From Ruminiclostridium sufflavum DSM 19573 (GTDB taxonomy: Bacteria > Bacillota > Clostridia > Acetivibrionales > DSM-1351): a stretch of DNA of 64,000 nt. The stretch covers positions 1-64,000 of the forward strand of contig NZ_QKMR01000021.1 in the NCBI RefSeq assembly GCF_003208175.1, read 5' to 3'. The notes under the pieces were generated by a model that saw only the letters and a list, made by a program, of their open reading frames with translations, had not been told where the DNA came from and did no database searches. Below are positions 1 through 8,703 of the stretch, piece by piece (positions within the stretch are counted from its first letter, which is position 1; the number at the start of each line of letters is the position of its first letter). The translations under genes and the position numbers were made by a program.

Positions 1-125
1 CAAAGAAGATTGTACTTGACAAAGCGAGCAGGAATGTAATAGTATATGTAAGCGGTACAGAAGAAAGAAAAGGAAATGTTAAAAACTCTTCAAGGAGAGA
101 AGAAGCTTGTTGAAGAGATACAAAT

Positions 126-243
126 TTCCGGTGGAAATGACGAGATGGACACACCCGTTCCCATACCGAACACGGAAGTTAAGCATCTCAGTGCTGATAA
201 TACTTGGCTGGTGACGGCCCGGGAAAGTAAGTCTCTGCCGGAA
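126..243 (+). rRNA. rrf: 5S ribosomal RNA
   Basis: About 118 nt with the conserved 5S core: CACACCCGTTCCCAT, then CCGAACACGGAAGTTAAG, then the GATAATACTTGG arm. The ends pair as TTCCGG (126-131) with CCGGAA (238-243). A terminator follows seven bases later. The 125 nt upstream are either a 23S-5S spacer or the leader of a stand-alone 5S gene: TTGACA at 16-21 and TAGTAT at 40-45 (18-nt spacer) could form a weak promoter. A 65-codon open frame over the same DNA is an artefact of the rRNA sequence. Confidence 0.88.
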
Positions 244-249
244 TTATAT

Positions 250-289
250 CAGAGTTTTGAGCCTAAAGCTTGAAACTCTGTTTTATTTT
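250..289 (+). terminator. Rho-independent terminator after 5S rRNA
   Basis: Perfect 8-bp stem CAGAGTTT / AAACTCTG with a 15-nt loop, followed by TTTTATTTT. It ends the 5S transcript. Confidence 0.8.
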
Positions 290-395
290 GTTAAAAAATT
301 TGAATGAGTCCGGGTTTATTTGTTGCTAGTTCAAGAGGTATCCTAAAATAATACTTTTATCTGCTTCATGGTGAAAATACTCGGTTTTCCCGCAT

Positions 396-457
396 ACATA
401 AAAAATCTGTTGGTGTTCAAGCTTATCAATGGTTTCCTGTCAAAATAATTCCTTGAA
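396..457. repeat. R2 interspersed repeat, partial copy 1
   Basis: The stretch ACATAAAAAATCTG...GTTCAAGCTTATCAATGG...TTCCTTGAA resembles 5748-5800 and 10417-10480. It occupies part of the 314-nt gap between 5S and the first PilZ gene. Nothing else was recognised in that gap apart from AT-rich promoter-like DNA around 490-530. Confidence 0.5.
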
Positions 458-587
458 GCTAAGTAAAATTACTATGTTTTATTGGCATAATTTCGGTAAA
501 GGTGTATAATTTTCTTATAAGTGTTTAAATAAAAAGCACAGTTTTATGATGTTTGGTATTTGATAACTTACTTCTTGGGAGGACGTA

Positions 588-1229
588 ATGCAAAAGGTTG
601 ATTTGGTGTTGAGACATTATAATAAGCTGAAACCTATAAATTGCAAAATAATAAGCGGTGACACAAAAAATTTATTTACTGTAGAAGTTATTGACAATGA
701 TAGCAAGGGGCTTGAAGCCATAAAAGGAGATCCGGTACTGATAGGGATGCTTAATGAGGATGATTCTTTATTTGTAGCCGGAGGAAGTATAATCGGTGTT
801 AATCACCAAAACGATACATATATATTATGCAAAAATGAACTTGAATTCATATCAAAGGATTTAGACAAAAGAAACTATGAAAGATATCCTACTTCTTTAA
901 CCGGTGAAATAAAAAGTCAGGATGAAAATAAAAGGGAATTTATATATTTAAAGGATTTCAGTTATTTAGGCATGGGAGCTTATTCAACCGGAGAATTTGA
1001 AATAGAGGACAATGTTGACATCAGTATATATTTAAGCAGTAATGTAGCAATATTTGACGGTACTATTGTTCGGAAGAGGCTGAATTTCGGAAGAAACGAA
1101 TATGGTATTCAGATTTTACATAGGGATAAAAATTCTATGTTTGCTACTCAGACTCAGCTAACAACCATTGTACAGAATGAAAAAAATTTGATTCATAGAC
1201 AGCTTTTGAATGCAAAATGTGATATATAA
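588..1229 (+). CDS. PilZ domain protein (YcgR-like), copy 1
   Basis: 213 aa, probably a cyclic-di-GMP receptor. Residues 1-85 look like the beta-rich N-terminal domain of YcgR-type proteins. The PilZ domain follows with both nucleotide-binding motifs intact: RNYER (R95-R99) and DFSYLG (D123, S125, G128). The start is set by GGGAGGA ahead of ATG. It is the first of three tandem paralogues that share the opening pattern LVLxHYxKLKPI, which indicates local duplication. In this family such proteins bind c-di-GMP and adjust flagellar motility or exopolysaccharide output. The specific target here is unknown. Confidence 0.85.
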   Translation: MQKVDLVLRHYNKLKPINCKIISGDTKNLFTVEVIDNDSKGLEAIKGDPVLIGMLNEDDSLFVAGGSIIGVNHQNDTYILCKNELEFISKDLDKRNYERYPTSLTGEIKSQDENKREFIYLKDFSYLGMGAYSTGEFEIEDNVDISIYLSSNVAIFDGTIVRKRLNFGRNEYGIQILHRDKNSMFATQTQLTTIVQNEKNLIHRQLLNAKCDI

Positions 1230-1386
1230 TTTTAATTATGCGGGAGGGTTGAAAGCATAAGCTACAGGACGTTTAAAAATTTAAAATAGAAAGTTTTATT
1301 ATAAAAAACATTATTTAATTTTGGCAGAAACATTTATAGGAAAAAATATTTGTACCATTATTCACAGTAAAACTATTGGAGGATGT

Positions 1387-2025
1387 ATGCAGAAAATGAA
1401 CTTAGTGTTAAGGCATTATAATAAACTTAAACCGATAAATTGTACCGTAGTGAGCGGAGATATTAATAAGCTATTTACTGTTAGATTTGATGAATTGGAA
1501 TGTAAGGAGGCTCATTTTTTAAAAGGAGACCCTGTATTAATCGGCATATTATTTAATCAGGAAAATTTTCAGATTAATGGAGGCAGTGTGGCGGCAGCCA
1601 CACAATATGGAGACCAGTATATAATATGTTCAAATGATGTGGAATTTCTCGCAAAGGATAATGAAAAAAGAGAATTTGACAGATATCCTACTTCATTGCT
1701 TGCAGATATAAAAAAAATAGGAGGCAAGAGAGAAGCTGCATGTATAAAGGATATAAGCTATTCCGGAATGTGCATATTTTCTACCGGTGATTTTGAAATA
1801 GAAGACAATGTTGATATAAATTTATATTTTAGTAACAATGTCTGGACCTTTGAGGCTATGATTATAAGAAAAACGAAAAATTTCGGCAGAAATGAGTATG
1901 GAGTGCAAATAGTTCATAGGGATAAAAATGCCATGTATGCTGCCCAAAGTCAGGTGGCGGCATTAGTGCAAAATGAAAAGGAAATTATGTACAGGCATTT
2001 TTCAAGCTTACATTTTAAGATATGA
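1387..2025 (+). CDS. PilZ domain protein, copy 2
   Basis: 212 aa, second of three tandem PilZ paralogues and the closest to copy 1. It keeps the c-di-GMP motifs REFDRYP (RxxxR) and DISYSGM (DxSxxG) and the same N-terminal YcgR-like region. The reading frame stays open 22 codons upstream to 1321, but GGAGGATGT immediately precedes ATG 1387 and the sequence from there aligns with copy 1 from its first residue, so 1387 is chosen. The 157 nt between copies 1 and 2 show no terminator, so co-transcription is possible. Confidence 0.83.
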   Translation: MQKMNLVLRHYNKLKPINCTVVSGDINKLFTVRFDELECKEAHFLKGDPVLIGILFNQENFQINGGSVAAATQYGDQYIICSNDVEFLAKDNEKREFDRYPTSLLADIKKIGGKREAACIKDISYSGMCIFSTGDFEIEDNVDINLYFSNNVWTFEAMIIRKTKNFGRNEYGVQIVHRDKNAMYAAQSQVAALVQNEKEIMYRHFSSLHFKI

Positions 2026-2048
2026 TACATTCTGCTTATGGGTAGGGG

Positions 2049-2071
2049 TTTTCAGCCGATAGTAATTGACT
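2049..2071 (+). repeat. R1 repeat, right-end fragment
   Basis: Reads TTTTCAGCCGATAGTAATTGACT, the right terminus of the R1 element described at 10695-10836. No matching left end is visible nearby. Confidence 0.5.
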
Positions 2072-2124
2072 TTTTGCGGCAACATTATCAAAACACAGCT
2101 ATATTCGAGGCAGGTATTTGAAGG

Positions 2125-2757
2125 ATGGGATGCAAAATGAGCTTAGTTTTAAAACATTATACAAAATTGAAGCCAATAGCATGTAAAGCATTAAGCGGAG
2201 ACATCAATAAACTTATTACAGTAAGACTTGATGGTGTGCAGCATAGGGATATGGCTATTTTAAAGGGAGATCCTGTTATATTGGGAATGCTGGGGTATAA
2301 TGACGAGCCGCTGATTTACGGCGGAAGGGTTATTGCTATTAATCCTCGGAAGGACAGCTTCCTTATTTGTTCAAAAAGGGCAGATGCACAAGCAGAAGAA
2401 CTCCGAAGAAGAGAGTTTTTCAGATATCCTGCATCTTTGATTGCTGATGTGAAGCCGGCAGGCTTGGGCAAGTGGGAAGATGCGTGCATAATAGATATCA
2501 GTTATTCCGGTATGCGAATTTATTCTGCCGGTAAGTTTGAAGTTGACAGTATTATAGAGCTAAATGTCTTTTCCGGCAATAGTATTTTAAAATTTGATGC
2601 GATGATTTCCAGAAAAACAAAAAACTTTAATAGAAATGAGTATGGTATACAAATTATAAATGAAGATAAAAATAATATTTATGCCACACAAAATAAAATT
2701 TTTAAAATATTAAGAGCTGAAACATCATTAATGTATTCATGCTTATTGGATTTTTAA
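2125..2757 (+). CDS. PilZ domain protein, copy 3
   Basis: 210 aa, third and most diverged PilZ paralogue. It has RREFFRYP (RxxxR) and DISYSGM (DxSxxG), so c-di-GMP binding should be retained. The C-terminus is shorter and differs from copies 1 and 2. The start is uncertain: ATG 2125 has AAGG directly against it, while ATG 2137 (four codons later) has better spacing. Alignment with the other copies fits either. An R1 repeat fragment lies in the gap before it. Confidence 0.8.
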   Translation: MGCKMSLVLKHYTKLKPIACKALSGDINKLITVRLDGVQHRDMAILKGDPVILGMLGYNDEPLIYGGRVIAINPRKDSFLICSKRADAQAEELRRREFFRYPASLIADVKPAGLGKWEDACIIDISYSGMRIYSAGKFEVDSIIELNVFSGNSILKFDAMISRKTKNFNRNEYGIQIINEDKNNIYATQNKIFKILRAETSLMYSCLLDF

Positions 2758-2869
2758 CTTGCTAAAGGGCATATCGGATTCAAAAACATATCTTGTAAAC
2801 TTATTCTGGTTAATTATCTATGAGCTGTAGAAACCGTTATATTTATAGAAGAAGGAATAGGATAAAAGA

Positions 2870-3205
2870 ATGAATATTCAGATTTATGGAGCAAAAGGCT
2901 TTGATACACAAAAGACTGAGCGGTATTTTAAAGAGAGAAAAATTAGCTATCAGTATATTGACTTATTTAAGTATGGACTGAGCAAGGGTGAATATGAAAA
3001 CGTCAGAGCAGCGGTGGGCATTAGAGAATTGATAAATGTCAGCAGCAAGGACTATGAAAGACTGAATATGAGAAACTTAGGCATTGGAAAGGTTGCTGAA
3101 GAGGTCCTGCTAAAGAATCCAAAGCTGTTTAATTCACCGATTGTCAGAAATGGGAAAAAGGCTACAGTAGGGTATAAGCCTGAAATTTGGGAACAATGGG
3201 ACTGA
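2870..3205 (+). CDS. ArsC/Spx-family thioredoxin-fold protein lacking the catalytic cysteine
   Basis: 111 aa, the usual length for the ArsC/Spx/YffB family. The C-terminal part fits the family: a SPIVRNGKKATVGYKPE segment corresponding to the conserved PI...GxxP region. The N-terminal loop that normally carries CxxC or CxxS reads YGAKGFDTQKTERYF and contains no cysteine; the whole protein appears cysteine-free. It therefore cannot be an arsenate reductase by the usual chemistry. A binding or regulatory role is possible. The 3' end overlaps the next gene by 10 nt, implying translational coupling. Confidence 0.7.
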   Translation: MNIQIYGAKGFDTQKTERYFKERKISYQYIDLFKYGLSKGEYENVRAAVGIRELINVSSKDYERLNMRNLGIGKVAEEVLLKNPKLFNSPIVRNGKKATVGYKPEIWEQWD

Positions 3206-3954
3206 AATTGGAAGAGGCTGCGCAGAGCAAGCATAAATTTTTTACTGTCAAAGCGGGAGATATCGAGCTAAGATATACCTTAGCCAGAAGCAGAAGAAAA
3301 ACTATAGGGATAGCTATAGATAAAAATGGATTAATTAAGGTGACAAGTCCTTTCGGAGTATCTGAAAGCTATATTAATGAGCTTATACAGAAAAAGCTGC
3401 AATGGATATTAAAAAAGCTTGCAGAACTTGAGGCACATTTAGCTAATGGAAAAACCCCGAAATTATTTCAAGACGGTGAAAAATTTTTATACTTGGGAAA
3501 AGAGCTTGAGCTTAAAATTACATATAGTAATTATAAAAAAGCATATACAGGGATTAAAGGAGAAAGCATAATTATTGATGCTCCGACCGGTTTTAATTTA
3601 GAAGCTGTGAAACATTTATTAAGGCTGTGGTATATAGAGCAATTCAGGCAAATAGCAGTACAAAGAATTGAGCACTATTCGGCAGTTATTGGTGTATTCC
3701 CAAAAAAGATAGCCATCAGAGAGCAAAAAACACGATGGGGAAGCTGCAGCACAGGCGGCAGCATAAGCTTAAACTGGAAGCTGGTAATGGCACCCTTAGA
3801 AATTGTTGATTATGTGGTTATTCATGAGCTTTGTCATATGAAGGTTATGAACCATTCAAAGGAATTTTGGGATACAGTTGGAGCTTACTTCCCTAATTAT
3901 AAAGATTGCAGAGGCTGGTTAAAACGAAACAGCAATGTGCTGGATTTTGAATAA
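3196..3954 (+). CDS. YgjP-type (DUF45, SprT-like) zinc metalloprotease
   Basis: 252 aa. The zinc site is complete: HELCH (H210, E211, H214) followed by H220 in the MNHSKEFW segment. The preceding QKTRWGSCS motif (about 178-185) and the RSRRKT motif near residue 31 are typical of this family. Predicted cytosolic. ATG 3196 overlaps the stop of the ArsC-like gene; an upstream TTG (3187) is less likely. Family members are metal-dependent hydrolases of largely undefined substrate. Confidence 0.85.
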   Translation: MGLKLEEAAQSKHKFFTVKAGDIELRYTLARSRRKTIGIAIDKNGLIKVTSPFGVSESYINELIQKKLQWILKKLAELEAHLANGKTPKLFQDGEKFLYLGKELELKITYSNYKKAYTGIKGESIIIDAPTGFNLEAVKHLLRLWYIEQFRQIAVQRIEHYSAVIGVFPKKIAIREQKTRWGSCSTGGSISLNWKLVMAPLEIVDYVVIHELCHMKVMNHSKEFWDTVGAYFPNYKDCRGWLKRNSNVLDFE

Positions 3955-4043
3955 TACCAAAAAAATTTGGCTTTGAATGCAGCAATTTATAAAGTTCATC
4001 TTACTGACATTTTTCAATAATTATTAATACAAATGGAGGACAT

Positions 4044-5141
4044 ATGATTTACAAAAGGTATGGCAAAACGGGCAAGGATATTTCTGTAATTGGTTTTGGA
4101 GGCATGAGATTTCCCAGTGTGAATGAAAAATACGACTATGACAAGTGTGCCGGGATAGTTGTTAAGGCAAGTGAACTTGGCGTTAATTATTTTGATACTG
4201 CTCCCGGTTATTGTGATGACCAAAGTGAAATTATTATGGCGCATGCTTTCAAAAGCATTAAAAATCCGTTTTATGTTTCAACAAAGAGTAATGACAAAAA
4301 TGGCTCCGAGCTGCGCAAGAAGCTGGAAAATTCACTCAAGAGAATGAATCTGGATAAAATAAATTTCTTTCATATATGGTGTATTTTGGATATTGATGAT
4401 TACAGAAGCAGGATGGTTAAGGGAGGAGCATATGAGGCGGCTCTCAAGGCAAAAGAAGAGGGGCTTATTGAGCACATAACCTTCTCAACCCACTGTAATG
4501 GTGATGAAATAGAGACAATTGTAAATGAAGATGCTTTTGAGGGTATGACTGTCGGCTACAATATTTTAAATTTTCCATTCAGACAGAAGGGGCTGACAGC
4601 TGCCTATAAAAAAGGTCTTGGAGTTGCGACAATGAATCCTCTTGGAGGAGGCTTGATTCCCCAAAAGGCAGATTATTTTGACTTTATCAGAGGGAAAAAT
4701 GATAAAACAGTGGTTGATGCTGCAATTAACTTTAATGCGTCACACGATGAAATAACAACTGTTTTGTGTGGAATGGGCAGCACAGAGGAGGTCATCCAAA
4801 ATTGTAAAATTGGAGACAATCTTGTTATGCTGGAGTGGGAAAAGCTAAAGGAGATTGAAGGCAGGCTGTATAATTCAATGGATAAGCTCTGTACAGGCTG
4901 CCGTTACTGTGAGCATTGCCCGAAGAGGATATCTGTTTCAAAATATATGCTGTCATATAACAATCATATCCTTGGTGATACAAAAGCTGTGCTTAACAAT
5001 GTGAAATGGCATTGGGGAATAAAGGTTGAAGATGTAAGAGAATGCATTGAATGCGGTCTTTGTGAAAAAAAGTGTACTCAGCACCTGCCAATTATAAGCA
5101 GGCTTAAAGAAATAAATATGTGGGAGGAAACTATTAAATAA
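4044..5141 (+). CDS. Aldo/keto reductase with C-terminal [4Fe-4S] ferredoxin domain
   Basis: 365 aa. Residues 1-260 form an AKR barrel (start GKTGKDISVIGFGGM; NYFDTAPGY with the catalytic Asp and Tyr; STKS with the Lys). The C-terminal extension has two clostridial-type clusters: CxxCxxCxxC at C283/C286/C289/C292 and CxxCxxCxxxC at C334/C337/C340/C344. This ferredoxin-linked AKR subgroup is common in anaerobes; the physiological substrate is usually unknown. The start has a clear GGAGGA box before ATG. No obvious partner gene adjoins it. Confidence 0.88.
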   Translation: MIYKRYGKTGKDISVIGFGGMRFPSVNEKYDYDKCAGIVVKASELGVNYFDTAPGYCDDQSEIIMAHAFKSIKNPFYVSTKSNDKNGSELRKKLENSLKRMNLDKINFFHIWCILDIDDYRSRMVKGGAYEAALKAKEEGLIEHITFSTHCNGDEIETIVNEDAFEGMTVGYNILNFPFRQKGLTAAYKKGLGVATMNPLGGGLIPQKADYFDFIRGKNDKTVVDAAINFNASHDEITTVLCGMGSTEEVIQNCKIGDNLVMLEWEKLKEIEGRLYNSMDKLCTGCRYCEHCPKRISVSKYMLSYNNHILGDTKAVLNNVKWHWGIKVEDVRECIECGLCEKKCTQHLPIISRLKEINMWEETIK

Positions 5142-5247
5142 AATTATATAATTTCGTCGAAATATAATATTTTCTATAGTGAAAAATATTGTATAATGAT
5201 GTATAATATAGAAAAGAGTAACAAGCCAATATTATATTGGTTGCAAA

Positions 5248-5330
5248 AGACAATTACGGTCAAGCCATAGGGCGATAAATATAGGGTTATATTCTATCGT
5301 TTTTGAATAACGGCTTTTTGTGCAGCTTTA
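5248..5330 (+). repeat. R1 repeat, diverged left part upstream of cheY
   Basis: GACAATTACGGTCAAGCC (5249-5266) matches the R1 left terminus, followed by GGGCGAT...ATCG and TTTTTGAATAACGGC, which resemble the R1 central hairpin. The right terminus is not clear. It probably lies in the cheY leader. Confidence 0.45.
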
Positions 5331-5370
5331 AGAGGTATTAAGTTTAGCTGAGTCAGGAGGACGCATATAA

Positions 5371-5733
5371 ATGAAAAGAGTACTTATTGTGGATGATGCG
5401 GCAGTTATGAGATTGACAATCAGAACAATACTGGAGAAAAATGGTTTTGAAGTGGCCGGAGACGCTGATTGCGGAAAAGATGGCATAGCAAAATACAAGG
5501 AGCTGAGACCGGATATTGTTACCATGGATATAACGATGCCCGGTATATCAGGTATTGAGGCAGTAAAGGAGATTATAGATTTTGATCCTGATGCAAGAAT
5601 AATTATGCTTTCTGCAATGGGACAGGAACAATTTATAATGGAGGCGGTTAAGGCAGGAGCAAAATCCTTTCTGGTAAAACCATTTAATGAAGAACACATG
5701 ATTCAGACCTTTACAAAGGTTTTGTCTAAGTAA
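5371..5733 (+). CDS. cheY: CheY-type single-domain response regulator
   Basis: 120 aa, a receiver domain only. The conserved set is complete: acidic pair D8/D9, phospho-acceptor D53 in VTMDITMPG, S81 in MLSAMG and K103 in LVKPF. The start is fixed by AGGAGG nine bases upstream. It stands alone between an aldo/keto reductase and the hydrogenase operon; its chemotaxis partners are elsewhere, although cheX (34888) and a chemoreceptor (44298) occur later in the window. It would normally bind the flagellar switch when phosphorylated by CheA. Confidence 0.85.
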   Translation: MKRVLIVDDAAVMRLTIRTILEKNGFEVAGDADCGKDGIAKYKELRPDIVTMDITMPGISGIEAVKEIIDFDPDARIIMLSAMGQEQFIMEAVKAGAKSFLVKPFNEEHMIQTFTKVLSK

Positions 5734-5747
5734 TTTCTCAGCTTTTC

Positions 5748-5957
5748 AACATAAAAATCTATCGGTGCTCAAGCTTATCAATATTTCTTGAAAAATTCCA
5801 AAGGCCAGTTACGGCTGAAAGCCTTCGCACGATGAAGTATAGGACGATGCAAGCATCTTTTTAGCCTATAGTAATTGACTTCAGTTATCAAGGGCATCTG
5901 GTTATTTCAGCCATTGCACACATTCGTTAGTGATGGTTTATAGCCGGCTTGGGCAGC
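5748..5957. repeat. R2 interspersed repeat, copy 2, interrupted by R1
   Basis: The first half (5748-5800, ACATAAAAATCTATCGGTG...) matches 396-457 and 10417-10480. The second half (5883-5957, TTATCAAGGGC...TTCAGCCATTGCACAC...ATGGTTTATAG) matches 10489-10541. Between the halves lies an R1 element (5806-5881). This looks like R1 inserted into an R2 copy. Confidence 0.5.
5806..5881 (+). repeat. R1 repeat, short copy inside R2
   Basis: 76 nt from CAGTTACGG to TAGTAATTGACTT. It has the family order: left terminus, CCTTCGCACGAT, GGACGATGCAAGC, TCTTTTTAGCC, right terminus. Confidence 0.6.
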
Positions 5958-5990
5958 TGCTAAAAAGTATATATTATAAAGAGGATTAAT

Positions 5991-6036
5991 GGCATATTAA
6001 GTCAGATAACGACTTGGTGTGCTGTTTTTTATTTTC
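5991..6036 (+). terminator. Terminator-like hairpin
   Basis: GCATATTAAGTC pairs with GACTTGGTGTGC (12 pairs, several G-U, 7-nt loop), followed by TGTTTTTTATTTT. It lies 260 nt after cheY, so it may end the cheY transcript or an unannotated small RNA. The remaining DNA to 6354 shows only a ribosome site (AAGGAGG) and AT-rich sequence. Confidence 0.6.
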
Positions 6037-6354
6037 AGCCTTGTTGCAGGAGATCAGCTGAAAAACCTAAGAAGAAGCTTAAGGGAATAATTGATAAAAC
6101 CGTATCTACAAGTGCCGGTCTTTGATTGCATAGCCATTTATACATTGATAGACAAAATCCTTGGAGTTAGAATAATATTGATAAAAAAATAACAATGTCG
6201 CAAGACCTGTTATCCAATAAACTTTCTGAGAAGCTATTATCCTGTAAAGTTAGTTGGCAATTAAATATCAATTTGCATATGAACATCATGTACCACGTTT
6301 ATATGATTGAATAATGCAAGGCTGGAATTATAAATATTTAAGGAGGCAGCAATA

Positions 6355-6828
6355 ATGGAAGAATTAAAAGTTGATGTTGTTGATGGCATTTTGAATAAAT
6401 ATGATAATAACAAATCCTATCTGATTGCAATATTGCAGGAAATTCAAAATGAGTATAAATATCTTCCGGAGGATAAATTGAATTTTGTGGCTGAAAGGCT
6501 GGAAATTAATCTTTCAAAGATATTCAGTGTTGCAACATTTTATGAGAATTTCTCACTGGTTCCAAAGGGAAAATATATTATAAAGGTTTGCGATGGAACT
6601 GCCTGTCATGTCAGGAAATCAATACCTATATTAAATGCTCTTCGAAAGGATTTGGCTTTAAGTGAAAGTAAACACACTACAGACGACATGCTGTTTACGG
6701 TTGAGACGGTATCCTGTCTTGGTGCGTGTGGGCTTGCTCCTGTTATAACAATAAATGACAAGGTGTATTCAAAAATGACACCCGAGTCGGCAATTGAAAT
6801 TATTAAGACTTTAAGGAGTGAAGAATAA
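6355..6828 (+). CDS. hydC: [FeFe]-hydrogenase subunit HydC, NuoE-like [2Fe-2S] protein
   Basis: 157 aa, a full-length NuoE-type thioredoxin-fold subunit. The four cluster cysteines are C79, C84, C121 and C125 (CDGTAC and CLGAC motifs). It would pass electrons between the flavin subunit and the other clusters of a trimeric cytoplasmic hydrogenase. The start follows AAGGAGG. Its stop codon shares a base with the hydB start (TAATG), so the two are translationally coupled. The order hydC-hydB-hydA is the usual one for NAD- and ferredoxin-linked bifurcating hydrogenases of clostridia. Confidence 0.92.
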   Translation: MEELKVDVVDGILNKYDNNKSYLIAILQEIQNEYKYLPEDKLNFVAERLEINLSKIFSVATFYENFSLVPKGKYIIKVCDGTACHVRKSIPILNALRKDLALSESKHTTDDMLFTVETVSCLGACGLAPVITINDKVYSKMTPESAIEIIKTLRSEE

Positions 6829-8699
6829 TGATTATAAATAATTTAGAGGAGCTGCAAGCCTTTTCAGAAAAATCAAAGCAGGCCTTGAACAGGCAAAGGA
6901 AGAAGGTTCTGGTTTGTGCCGGCACAGGGTGTGTGGCGGGAGGCTCACTGGAGATTTATGACAGACTGGGTCAGCTGATAAAAGAAAGAGGCCTGTTGGC
7001 AGACTTAGAGCTTGAGCATGAAAAGGAAGGCATCGGAATAAAAAAAAGCGGCTGTCACGGCTTCTGTGAAATGGGCCCCCTTGTGAGGATTGAACCTGAA
7101 AATTATTTGTATTTAAAGGTTGGCATTGAGGACTGCGAAGATATTGTTGAAAAAACATTAATGAGGGATGAGCCTGTTGAAAGACTGATGTTCAGTGCAG
7201 ATAATCATATATACAAGGCTCAGGAGGACATACCCTTCTATCACAAGCAGACCAGAATGGTTTTAAAAAACTGCGGAAGCATAAATGCAGAATCTTTCAC
7301 CGAGTACGTTGCAAAGGGCGGTTATGAAGCACTCAGAAAGGCCTTGCTTGAGATGGAGCCAATGGAGGTATGTCAGTCTATTATAGACTCGAATCTTCGC
7401 GGAAGAGGCGGCGGAGGATATCCGGCAGGAAGAAAATGGTCACAGGTGCTCAAGCAAAACAGTGAAGTGAAATATGTGGTTTGTAACGGAGATGAGGGAG
7501 ATCCGGGTGCTTTTATGGACAGAAGCATTATGGAGGGAGATCCTCACGGAATAATTGAAGGAATGATTATAGCCGGTTATGCTACAAAGAGTACAGCCGG
7601 ATATATATACGTAAGAGCGGAATATCCTCTTGCAGTAGAAAGACTCAGAATTGCAATAGGAAGTGCAAGAAAACATGGAATACTCGGCAAGAATATACTA
7701 AATTCGGGATTTTCCTTTGATATAAATATAAACAAGGGTGCGGGTGCGTTTGTATGCGGAGAAGGAAGTGCTTTAACTGCATCAATCGAAGGTGAAAGAG
7801 GCATGCCGAGGGTGAAACCCCCCAGAACAGTAGAGCAGGGCTTATGGGCAAAGCCTACGGTACTGAACAACGTTGAAACCTTTGCCAATGTGCCTCTTAT
7901 TATAAAAAACGGCAGCGACTGGTATAAAGGCTTCGGAACTGAAAACAGTCCGGGTACAAAGGCTTTTGCAATAACCGGCAATGTTAATAATACGGGACTT
8001 ATTGAGGTTCCTATGGGAACAGCGCTCAAAGAAGTAATATTTGACATTGGAGGAGGAATTAAAAACGGTAAAAAATTCAAGGCAGTTCAAATAGGCGGGC
8101 CTTCAGGCGGCTGCTTGACAGAAGAGCATCTGGATTTGCCTCTGGATTTTGATTCTCTTAAAAAGGTAGGAGCAATGATTGGCTCAGGCGGATTGGTTGT
8201 AATGGATGAGGATACCTGTATGGTAGAGGTGGCAAGATTCTTCATGAACTTTACGCAGAATGAGTCATGCGGCAAATGTGTTCCCTGCAGAGAAGGGACA
8301 AAGAGAATGCTTGAGATATTAGAAAATATAGTAAACGGAAAGGGTACACTTGAGGATCTGGATTTGCTCGAAGAGCTTTCTGATACCATCAGTAACACGG
8401 CATTATGCGGTTTGGGGAAATCTGCAGCCAGTCCGGTAGTCAGTACTCTGAAATATTTCAGAAATGAATATATTGAGCATGTAGTGGATAAAAAGTGCAG
8501 TACTCATACCTGTAAAGCCTTGGCTTCAATTGTGATTGAAAGTGAGAAGTGCAAGGGCTGCAGCAAGTGCTCAAGAGTATGTCCGGTTAATGCTATTTCC
8601 GGCAAGATTAAAGAGCCATTCGTGATAAATAAATCAAAATGCATTAAGTGCGGTGCCTGTCTGGAAGCATGTCCATTTAATGCGATTAGGGAGGTCTGA
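6828..8699 (+). CDS. hydB: [FeFe]-hydrogenase subunit HydB, NuoF-like flavoprotein
   Basis: 623 aa. Domains in order: N-terminal [2Fe-2S] thioredoxin fold (C30, C35, C76, C80); FMN/NADH-binding NuoF core with the glycine-rich RGRGGGGYPAGRKW (about 191-204) and GDEGDPGAFMD (221-231); a [4Fe-4S] site at CGKCVPC with a later cysteine in ALCGLG; and a C-terminal two-cluster ferredoxin (C575/578/581/585 and C605/608/611/615). This domain set is that of HydB in bifurcating hydrogenases, where the flavin splits electrons between NAD(H) and ferredoxin. Four bases separate it from hydA. Confidence 0.92.
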   Translation: MIINNLEELQAFSEKSKQALNRQRKKVLVCAGTGCVAGGSLEIYDRLGQLIKERGLLADLELEHEKEGIGIKKSGCHGFCEMGPLVRIEPENYLYLKVGIEDCEDIVEKTLMRDEPVERLMFSADNHIYKAQEDIPFYHKQTRMVLKNCGSINAESFTEYVAKGGYEALRKALLEMEPMEVCQSIIDSNLRGRGGGGYPAGRKWSQVLKQNSEVKYVVCNGDEGDPGAFMDRSIMEGDPHGIIEGMIIAGYATKSTAGYIYVRAEYPLAVERLRIAIGSARKHGILGKNILNSGFSFDININKGAGAFVCGEGSALTASIEGERGMPRVKPPRTVEQGLWAKPTVLNNVETFANVPLIIKNGSDWYKGFGTENSPGTKAFAITGNVNNTGLIEVPMGTALKEVIFDIGGGIKNGKKFKAVQIGGPSGGCLTEEHLDLPLDFDSLKKVGAMIGSGGLVVMDEDTCMVEVARFFMNFTQNESCGKCVPCREGTKRMLEILENIVNGKGTLEDLDLLEELSDTISNTALCGLGKSAASPVVSTLKYFRNEYIEHVVDKKCSTHTCKALASIVIESEKCKGCSKCSRVCPVNAISGKIKEPFVINKSKCIKCGACLEACPFNAIREV

Positions 8700-8703
8700 T
8701 AAT

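Noticed and set aside
76-273. 65-codon open frame read as a small protein
   Set aside because: It covers the 5S rRNA; the residues encoded are those produced by the conserved rRNA core.
2870-3205. Arsenate reductase
   Set aside because: The catalytic cysteine is missing and no arsenic genes are nearby.
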